From contig PKWS01000118.1 of the NCBI GenBank assembly GCA_003132105.1, positions 3,458 to 15,750 on the forward strand: a DNA stretch of 12,293 nt. The letters run 5' to 3'. The notes under the pieces were generated by a model. The model made no database searches, was not told where the DNA came from, and saw only the letters and a list, made by a program, of their open reading frames with translations. Positions within the stretch are counted from its first letter, which is position 1. Every line of letters begins with the position of its first letter. The position numbers and the translations under genes were made by a program. This DNA is from Desulfosporosinus sp. (lineage in GTDB: Bacteria > Bacillota > Desulfitobacteriia > Desulfitobacteriales > Desulfitobacteriaceae). Below, piece by piece: positions 7,301 to 12,293 of this stretch.

Positions 7301-8366
7301 ATAGTTCGATTTCCATGCCGCTAAGATCATTATCTACTTCTGTGGCTTCCTTTTCAACAACTTGTTTTTTCAGGGCATTAACCATGAAGGCTGTGATCAC
7401 AATACCTACCAAGGAGGCGATAATATAACCAATAATATTGATCGCAACCGGTAAAACGATCCAGCCCCCCCAGGGCGCACGGTTTCCGACATTGAGAATC
7501 ATCGCCGTAACCGCACCAGCTGCCGAACCAACCATCAAAGAAGGGATAACTCGCAGCGGGTCGGCGGCTGCGAAGGGTATAGCCCCCTCTGTTATGCCGA
7601 TCATACCCATAAGTATCGCTGCCCTACCGTTTTCACGTTCTTCATACGTGTACTTCTTCGGTGCCAAAAAGGTTGCCAAACCCATACCAACAGGAGGAGT
7701 CATAATTGCAACACCCACTGCCCCCATGACACTGTAAACTCCTGCACCCAACATGAAAACGCCAAAAGTATAGGCCACTTTGTTAACCGGACCACCCATA
7801 TCAAAAGCGATCATAGCACCCAGAATGAGTCCTAGAACTATTTTGTTAGCGCCACTCATACTTTGTAGCCATGTCGTAAGTCCAGCCATTAGAGAAGCGA
7901 TTGGAGTCCCAATAACGAATATCATTAAGCCGCCCACGATAAAAGTACCGACAATAGGAATGACAAAAATCGGCATAATCGGTCTCATGGTCTTAGAGAC
8001 CGGAATTTTCTTAAGATAGAAGACGACAATCCCGGCGACAAGGCCTGCGATCAGTCCCCCGAGGAATCCTGCTCCAATCTGGCTGGCAAGTAAGCCGCCG
8101 ATAGCTCCTGGAGCAATACCTGGCCGGTCGGCCATGGAAAAGGCAATGAACCCTGCTAAAATTGGAATAAACAGAGTGAATCCGGCAACCCCAATTTTAA
8201 ACATTCCATCCAGAAAATAAGAGCTTTTTGGTTCCGCCGCTTGGCCGGAAAGTAGAACGGAAAGTGCTAAAAGGATACCGCCTGCTACAATAAAAGGAAT
8301 CATATAAGAAACACCGCTCATCAAATGTTCCCGAGTTCGTTTCATCAAACCAGTAAATTCGTTCAT
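7299..8366 (-). CDS. PTS fructose-family EIIC membrane permease
   Basis: 355 residues as annotated. This is the membrane channel that binds the sugar and delivers it for phosphorylation by EIIB. Many hydrophobic segments are visible, for instance about 22-40, 58-78, 87-117, 131-154, 176-190, 201-222, 277-293 and 303-329. Family motifs are DMGGPVNKVAY (189-199) and GITEGAIPFAAADP (257-270). The short charged tail (KKQVVEKEATEVDND) is presumably cytoplasmic. AAAGGA at 8375-8380 fits the ATG at 8366 or the one at 8369; the ATG at 8375 overlaps that site and is unlikely. It follows the EIIA gene by about 30 bases. Family assignment is firm. Specificity is not readable from sequence; the downstream glycyl radical enzyme suggests an anhydrohexitol rather than fructose. 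Confidence 0.95.
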   Translation of the reverse strand: MNEFTGLMKRTREHLMSGVSYMIPFIVAGGILLALSVLLSGQAAEPKSSYFLDGMFKIGVAGFTLFIPILAGFIAFSMADRPGIAPGAIGGLLASQIGAGFLGGLIAGLVAGIVVFYLKKIPVSKTMRPIMPIFVIPIVGTFIVGGLMIFVIGTPIASLMAGLTTWLQSMSGANKIVLGLILGAMIAFDMGGPVNKVAYTFGVFMLGAGVYSVMGAVGVAIMTPPVGMGLATFLAPKKYTYEERENGRAAILMGMIGITEGAIPFAAADPLRVIPSLMVGSAAGAVTAMILNVGNRAPWGGWIVLPVAINIIGYIIASLVGIVITAFMVNALKKQVVEKEATEVDNDLSGMEIEL

Positions 8367-8374
8367 CATAACCA

Positions 8375-8380
8375 TCCTTT
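8375..8380 (-). promoter_or_regulatory. Ribosome binding site of the EIIC gene
   Basis: AAAGGA, five bases from the ATG at 8369 and eight from the ATG at 8366. It overlaps the first possible ATG (8375), which argues against that start. Confidence 0.6.
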
Positions 8381-8397
8381 CAATATTGAATTGATAA

Positions 8398-8853
8398 TTA
8401 ATGTTTGGTTACCTTTTCGAGAATTGCCAGAACTTCTTCATTTGTTTTGGCATCGGATAGTTGTTGCCGGAATTCTTCATGGACCAAAGCGCGAGACAAC
8501 AAGGCTAAGATTTTAAGATGTTCATTGGAAGCTTGCTCACCCGGGACTGCCAGCAAAAAGACAGTGTGAACGGGGGATTCATCAAAAGCTTCCCAGTCGA
8601 TCCCTGCCTCTGAACGGCCGAAGACGATAGCTGCCTCCCTTACAGCTGCTGATTTTCCATGGGGAATGGCTACACCAAAGCCTACTGCGGTATTTCCCAT
8701 CTCCTCTCTTTTAAATACATCCTGGAGAAACTCATCCTTCGAGACTAAATAACCTTCTTTATCGAGGAGTTGAGTTAACTCCATGATCGCGTTTTTACGT
8801 CCTGTTGCCTTAAGGACTAATTCCATCAATTCTGTTCTAACAAGCTGATTCAT
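8398..8853 (-). CDS. PTS fructose-family EIIA component (stand-alone)
   Basis: 151 residues, one complete EIIA-Fru/Mtl domain. The active site GNTAVGFGVAIPHG places the phospho-accepting histidine at 65. Downstream family features are DWEAFDESPVHTVFLLAVP (86-104) and EHLKILALLSRAL (111-123). It accepts phosphate from HPr and passes it to EIIB; cytoplasmic. AAGGAGG sits directly before the ATG and shares bases with the stop codon of the regulator gene, ten bases away, so the two are surely cotranscribed. The regulator ends in a homologous EIIA-like domain with the same IPHG motif, so the operon encodes two EIIA-type domains. Confidence 0.95.
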   Translation of the reverse strand: MNQLVRTELMELVLKATGRKNAIMELTQLLDKEGYLVSKDEFLQDVFKREEMGNTAVGFGVAIPHGKSAAVREAAIVFGRSEAGIDWEAFDESPVHTVFLLAVPGEQASNEHLKILALLSRALVHEEFRQQLSDAKTNEEVLAILEKVTKH

Positions 8854-8863
8854 AGTGACCTCC

Positions 8864-10909
8864 TTATCTTATAGAATTTTGCGATAAATATTCTGTCATT
8901 TCCTTCGGTGTCTGACATCTCTTCAACTTCCGGACCCAGTCTGGATTGTCAAGAGCTTCATAAAAATGCTTAAAGAATATACTCGCAAATTTTGCCTCTT
9001 CAGCCTTTAAAGCCAACATAAAGATTAAATCCACCTGTTCGCCTTCCCAATCGACTGGTTCTTGAAGAAGCGCCACTGCGATAACCGATTCCTGTACATA
9101 GGAAGTATTTCCATGAGGTATGGCGATTCCGTATCCTACGGCGGTTGAACTTAACTTCTCGCGGTGAACTACGCTTTTCGCAAATCCAGCATCAGCTTTA
9201 CCATTGCACTCAATGAGGTCGCCAAGAGCTTCCAAAGCCGCTTGCCTGGATGTCCATGGAGCCTTATTGATGATAAGTTTTTCTGTAAACCAGCTTAATT
9301 CAGGACGTTCTGCCAAGTTGCTTGGTTTGTCCAGAGGCTGTCCTGTTTCAGAAATGATAACTTGTTCTAAGCTTAGGAATTCTAATAAACGCTGCTGATC
9401 CAAATCCGTTAAAAGCGGTGAAACCCGAATCATGGGGTAACCTAAATTCTCAGCAAGAGGCACCGTGGTCACAATAGCGTCAATCTTCCCTGCGTGGCTT
9501 AGGCAACTCTCTCGAATCCGCAGGGCTGAAACCATATCTACAACTTCCAGGGCCGGAGATAATTTTCGCAGCCTAGAAGCTAAGAGCTGTGCTGTCCCTA
9601 CTCCGCTGCTGCAAACCACCAAAACTCTTTTCGGGTGTTTCTGACGTTCCACACTAGCTCCTAAATGCATCGCCAGGTAGCCAATCTCTTCCTCCCCTAC
9701 CTTGACCCCCAGTTCTTTCTCAAGATAAGCCCCGGAAATCCAAGCCGCTCCGAAAATCGTTGGGTATTGCTCTTTAATCTGCTGCAGAATGGGGTTCCTT
9801 AAAGACATGCCATACTTTAACCGGTTGATCACAGGACGCAAGTGGAGCAACAAACCCAGTAAGAGCTGTTGGTCTGCTGTTAGCTTTACCTTAATGGCCT
9901 CTTCGGCAACTTTAATCATGCCCTCAGCCAAAAGGATCAACTCCGGCTCGAAATCCCTTAAATCCAATTTGACATCTAACGCTCCATGTTCAACTTTGGC
10001 TCCTAAGATATGTAAGGCCATATAACCGATTTCGGCCTCGGGTACTTCTATATTCAATGCTTTCTCCAGCTTGTGAGCTATTTGGCTGGTTAATTCAAAT
10101 TCACTCTGCTTACGAAGATTAGCCAGTTGCGTTTCCGGCATGGTCAAACCTTTGTTTTGCTTAATGCGTTCCAAGCCAATGACTAAATGAATAAGGAGAC
10201 TCACAAAATTATCGTCAGTGAAATAAATTCCCCTTTCGAGCTCTGTCTGTTCCAGTATTTCCCGGACAATACGAACATATTCGGGAAAAAGCGAACGGAT
10301 CTGCCTGTAGCTGATTGGGTCAATCCGAGAAGAATTAGAAGAATTCAGCAGGGTATGCTCCATATTTTGGTTCAGAAGATCAAATAGTACATCTTCGTCG
10401 ACCAGGCGTACGAGGTAATCTGCGACTGCTTTACGCCAATTTTCTTCGCTTCCTTCGACTTCAATTCCATAATGCGGTTTACGGACAAGCTTCAGGTTAT
10501 AACCGGAAAGTAATTTTTCTACTTCTTCTAAATCCTTGTTGACAGCGATCCGGCTAACATAAAGGGCATCCGCAAATTGTTGCATGGTCTGAAAACCATG
10601 ATCATTTTGTAAAAGCTTAAGAAAAATGAAACGTTGCCGGTCCGATGAAGAAAAGGGCTGAAGAACTTTTTCCGACATGGTTTCTTGGAGAACTCTACGG
10701 TGGTCTTCCTCAGAAAGTGTCAGAGTTATCCCCACTCCTGGTTTACGCGATAGCTGAGAACCCGAACTTAGCCATCCCTTGAGTGTATCCAGTTCCGTCC
10801 GGACCGTTCTAGGAGACACTCCCAAGCGACGGGCCAGCATTTCCAAAATGACTGGTTGCCTTGTGAGTGAGAGCTCCCGCACTAACTGGTAACTCCGCTT
10901 CGTCATCAT
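8864..10909 (-). CDS. PRD-containing transcriptional activator with EIIB- and EIIA-like domains (MtlR/LicR type)
   Basis: 681 residues, full length for this architecture. Domains in order: N-terminal winged helix (about 5-60; MLARRLGVSPRTVRTELDTL), second helix-turn-helix region (about 90-150; QFADALYVSRIAVNKDLEEV), PRD1 (about 190-310; His241 in LLIHLVIGLERI and His300 in YMALHILGA), PRD2 (about 325-422; His356 in LLLHLRPVINRLKYG and His415 in YLAMHLGAS), an EIIB-Gat-like domain (427-510; Cys433 in VVCSSGVGTAQLL) and an EIIA-Fru-like domain (540-681; His599 in IAIPHG). All regulatory phosphorylation residues are kept. Such proteins activate a neighbouring PTS operon when HPr-phosphate modifies PRD2 and the cognate EII proteins are drained of phosphate by substrate. 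AGGAGGG precedes tandem ATGs (10909, 10906). As the first gene of the cluster it probably controls its own operon. Confidence 0.95.
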   Translation of the reverse strand: MMTKRSYQLVRELSLTRQPVILEMLARRLGVSPRTVRTELDTLKGWLSSGSQLSRKPGVGITLTLSEEDHRRVLQETMSEKVLQPFSSSDRQRFIFLKLLQNDHGFQTMQQFADALYVSRIAVNKDLEEVEKLLSGYNLKLVRKPHYGIEVEGSEENWRKAVADYLVRLVDEDVLFDLLNQNMEHTLLNSSNSSRIDPISYRQIRSLFPEYVRIVREILEQTELERGIYFTDDNFVSLLIHLVIGLERIKQNKGLTMPETQLANLRKQSEFELTSQIAHKLEKALNIEVPEAEIGYMALHILGAKVEHGALDVKLDLRDFEPELILLAEGMIKVAEEAIKVKLTADQQLLLGLLLHLRPVINRLKYGMSLRNPILQQIKEQYPTIFGAAWISGAYLEKELGVKVGEEEIGYLAMHLGASVERQKHPKRVLVVCSSGVGTAQLLASRLRKLSPALEVVDMVSALRIRESCLSHAGKIDAIVTTVPLAENLGYPMIRVSPLLTDLDQQRLLEFLSLEQVIISETGQPLDKPSNLAERPELSWFTEKLIINKAPWTSRQAALEALGDLIECNGKADAGFAKSVVHREKLSSTAVGYGIAIPHGNTSYVQESVIAVALLQEPVDWEGEQVDLIFMLALKAEEAKFASIFFKHFYEALDNPDWVRKLKRCQTPKEMTEYLSQNSIR

Positions 10910-10944
10910 TGACGATTCCCTCCTCTTTGCACCTAAAGGTTAAC

Positions 10945-10957
10945 ACAATTATATTGT
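10945..10957 (-). promoter_or_regulatory. Candidate operon promoter -10 region with an overlapping palindrome
   Basis: On the minus strand a consensus TATAAT (10953-10948) lies about 40 bases before the regulator ATG, inside a perfect inverted repeat ACAAT-ATA-ATTGT. No hexamer resembling TTGACA is found 15-18 bases upstream (ATACTT at 17), as expected for a promoter that needs an activator such as the PRD regulator. The call rests on the -10 match and position only. Confidence 0.4.
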
Positions 10958-10961
10958 ATAG

Positions 10962-10999
10962 AAAATTCAAAAGTATTGCCACATCAATGTGGCAATACT
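10962..10999 (-). terminator. Rho-independent terminator after hprK
   Basis: A perfect 13-bp inverted repeat, AGTATTGCCACAT and its complement (10987-10999 and 10972-10984) with a two-base loop, is followed on the minus strand by TTTTGAATTTT. It begins 27 bases past the hprK stop and separates hprK from the PTS operon. The symmetric sequence just upstream of the operon -10 could in principle also be a protein-binding site, but the T-rich tail favours termination. Confidence 0.75.
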
Positions 11000-11025
11000 G
11001 ATTGTTCTCCCCATATTAAAGTATT

Positions 11026-11919
11026 TCATCGTTCTTCATCATAGTTTGCCAGAAAACCATATTTACCTGTTTTTCTAACACGTCTTTGCATCACAGCCAC
11101 TTCAATGATGGACGCCAAGTTACGTCCCGGACGAACGGGAATCGTGATCTCGGGAACTTGAATAGCCAAGATTTCGCGGGTCTTTAATTCAGCCCCTAAA
11201 CGATCGTATGCTTTTCCTTGTTGCCATTCTTCCAAATGAATAATGAGGTGGATATCTTTCTCATTCCGAACAACACCTGACCCAAAAATCTTGGTAACAT
11301 CAAGTATGCCTAACCCCCGCACTTCAAGCAAGTTTTTTATTCTTTCCGGAGCTCTTCCCCTCAGGCTTTCTTCATCTATACGCCGAACTTCAACTGCATC
11401 ATCCGCCACCAGCAAATGACCGCTCTTGATAAGTTCCAAAGCAACTTCGCTTTTACCAATACCACTTTCTCCGGTTATAAGCACACCCTCTCCGTAAACA
11501 TCAACCAACCCGCCATGCACAATCGTTACCGGAGCCAGGTGATTGTTTAAGTAACGGATTAATACATAAAAGAGATAGGTTGTGGACTTCGTCGTCGTTA
11601 ACAAAGGGATGTTCCTCTGCTCTGCAAGCTCTAAAAGTTCCGTTGGGACAGGTAAACCTCGGGTGACGATCACCGCAGGTACTTGGGAGACTAACACTTG
11701 TCCAAGCTGCTTTCTCTTGTCACTCCCCAGTTGTTCAAGAAGTCCAAGCTCTGTCCGGCCATAGACTTGAATGCGCTCAGGCGTGAGGTATTTAAGAAAG
11801 CCGGCTAATTCGGCACTAGGGCGTTTAAGCGTTGACTCGGTTATTTCCTTATCCAAACCAGCTAGTCCAGCGATAACTACGAACTCAAATTCATCAATTA
11901 ATTGACGTACGGTTAACAC
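11026..11919 (-). CDS. hprK: HPr kinase/phosphorylase
   Basis: 297 residues, close to the usual 310. This bifunctional enzyme phosphorylates Ser46 of HPr when glycolytic intermediates are high and removes it when phosphate is high, driving catabolite control. The N-terminal domain (1-125) is followed by the catalytic domain: VHGGLVDVYGEGVLITGESGIGKS with His135 and the P-loop at 150-157, VADDAVEV with Asp173/174, the family signature LEVRGLGILDV (198-208), and the C-terminal EITIPVRPGRN loop (257-267) involved in phosphorylase activity. The start is a GTG; GGGGAAGGGG stands about ten bases upstream, and the protein then begins LTVRQL as relatives do. The start overlaps by one base the TAG of a short upstream reading frame. 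Its substrate HPr is encoded 4 kb downstream in the separate PTS operon. Confidence 0.96.
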   Translation of the reverse strand: MLTVRQLIDEFEFVVIAGLAGLDKEITESTLKRPSAELAGFLKYLTPERIQVYGRTELGLLEQLGSDKRKQLGQVLVSQVPAVIVTRGLPVPTELLELAEQRNIPLLTTTKSTTYLFYVLIRYLNNHLAPVTIVHGGLVDVYGEGVLITGESGIGKSEVALELIKSGHLLVADDAVEVRRIDEESLRGRAPERIKNLLEVRGLGILDVTKIFGSGVVRNEKDIHLIIHLEEWQQGKAYDRLGAELKTREILAIQVPEITIPVRPGRNLASIIEVAVMQRRVRKTGKYGFLANYDEER

Positions 11920-11993
11920 TAGCTTAACACCCCTTCCCCGAAAAAGCGGGCTAAGGCAAGCGCCACGCCCATTTCCGTGTTCAATTTCGTCAC
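11919..11993 (-). CDS. Possible 24-codon reading frame overlapping the hprK start
   Basis: GTG start, then TKLNTEMGVALALARFFGEG and a short tail, ending in a TAG whose G is the first base of the hprK GTG. No family is recognised and the ribosome binding site is weak (AAAGG about ten bases upstream). The same frame is open back to the stop codon of the upstream methyltransferase gene. It may be a translational-coupling leader for hprK or chance. Confidence 0.15.
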   Translation of the reverse strand: MTKLNTEMGVALALARFFGEGVLS

Positions 11994-12038
11994 CCAGTTA
12001 GCCTTTGTACACTGATCATCGTATTTCTCCCTATGACC

Positions 12039-12293
12039 CTAATTTACAGGTTTCGTACCAGTTACAATGGCAACAACACCACCCGCTAAATTATCGAAAT
12101 GTGAGTCGATTAACCCACACTCTGTAAAGATACGGACCAGTTCGTCTTGAGCCGGAAATTCACGGGCAGAGTCATATAAATATTGATAGGCACTGGCCTT
12201 TTTAGCCCATATTTTACCCATCAAAGGAACGAGTTTTTCGAAATATATCCAATGAGCTTGTTTAAACACGGGAAAAGATGGTTTAGCCATATC
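12039..12293 (-). CDS. menG: Demethylmenaquinone methyltransferase (MenG/UbiE), C-terminal fragment at window edge
   Basis: The last 84 codons are present; the frame enters from the window edge, so the Met at 12290 is probably internal. The segment matches the C-terminal part of the family: KPSFPVFKQAHWIYFEKLVP, then G-K-W-A, the YQYLYDSAREFP block and a final DNLAGGVVAIVTGTKP. In complete proteins an N-terminal SAM-binding Rossmann domain precedes this. The enzyme methylates demethylmenaquinone in the last step of menaquinone synthesis, which implies a respiring organism. The stop is TAG at 12039, about 120 bases before hprK. The fragment is cut by the window and shows no sign of being a pseudogene. 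Confidence 0.85.
   Translation of the reverse strand, partial: DMAKPSFPVFKQAHWIYFEKLVPLMGKIWAKKASAYQYLYDSAREFPAQDELVRIFTECGLIDSHFDNLAGGVVAIVTGTKPVN

Noticed and set aside
8379..8390. Perfect 12-base palindrome TTCAATATTGAA between EIIA and EIIC genes
   Set aside because: Short, AT-rich and with no second copy noticed near the operon promoter; easily chance.
10930..10945. Possible catabolite response element (TGTTAACCTTTAGG)
   Set aside because: Several core positions of the cre consensus are wrong, including the central CG and the closing CA.
10965..10985. Sigma-54-like -24/-12 element (TGGCAA then TTGAA, with ten bases between GG and GA) upstream of the PRD regulator
   Set aside because: The essential GC at -12 is GA here, the match lies within the hprK terminator stem, and the regulator has no AAA+ sigma-54 interaction domain as LevR-type activators do.
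12039..12290. Short complete 83-residue protein beginning at the ATG at 12290
   Set aside because: The frame continues upstream to the window edge and the sequence matches only the C-terminal part of MenG/UbiE, so it is a window-cut fragment.

Overview
The window comes from a Gram-positive (Firmicutes-type) anaerobe or facultative anaerobe. The evidence is an HPr kinase gene (hprK), an HPr that carries both His15 and Ser46, strong AGGAGG-type ribosome binding sites, an oxygen-sensitive glycyl radical enzyme and the end of a menaquinone-pathway methyltransferase. A menaquinone-containing clostridial lineage such as the Peptococcaceae/Desulfitobacteriaceae would fit, but that is only a guess. 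All recognisable genes lie on the minus strand, so transcription runs from high to low coordinates.

Layout in transcription order. (i) 12293-11026: the C-terminal end of a MenG/UbiE methyltransferase, about 120 bases with possible tiny overlapping reading frames, then hprK, closed by a 13-bp-stem terminator (10972-10999). (ii) 10909-1: a tightly packed ten-gene cluster. It begins with a MtlR/LicR-type PRD activator and continues with fructose-family PTS EIIA, EIIC and EIIB, a GC-rich intercistronic hairpin, HPr, enzyme I, a fructose-6-phosphate aldolase-type enzyme, a PflD-type glycyl radical enzyme, its radical SAM activase, and a Gfo/Idh/MocA oxidoreductase cut by the window edge. Gaps are 10-50 bases, and two neighbours overlap by one base.

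How it may work together. The cluster carries a complete sugar PTS (EI, HPr, EIIA, EIIB, EIIC) plus catabolic enzymes that match the E. coli frw/pflD/pflC/fsaB set. The E. coli glycyl radical enzymes PflD and YbiW have been reported, as I recall, to open the ring of 1,5-anhydromannitol-6-phosphate and 1,5-anhydroglucitol-6-phosphate respectively. This gives 1-deoxyfructose-6-phosphate, which Fsa splits into glyceraldehyde-3-phosphate and hydroxyacetone ('anhydroglycolysis'). The best reading is therefore a self-contained operon for uptake and radical-based breakdown of a 1,5-anhydrohexitol, probably anhydromannitol. It is not a pyruvate formate-lyase/transaldolase operon, although automatic annotation would probably call it one. 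The terminal oxidoreductase belongs to the superfamily that contains 1,5-anhydrofructose reductase, which suggests an extra entry step from anhydrofructose. The substrate and the oxidoreductase role are inference.

No mobile elements, CRISPR arrays, tRNA or rRNA genes were seen, and no gene-free stretch exceeds about 120 bases.
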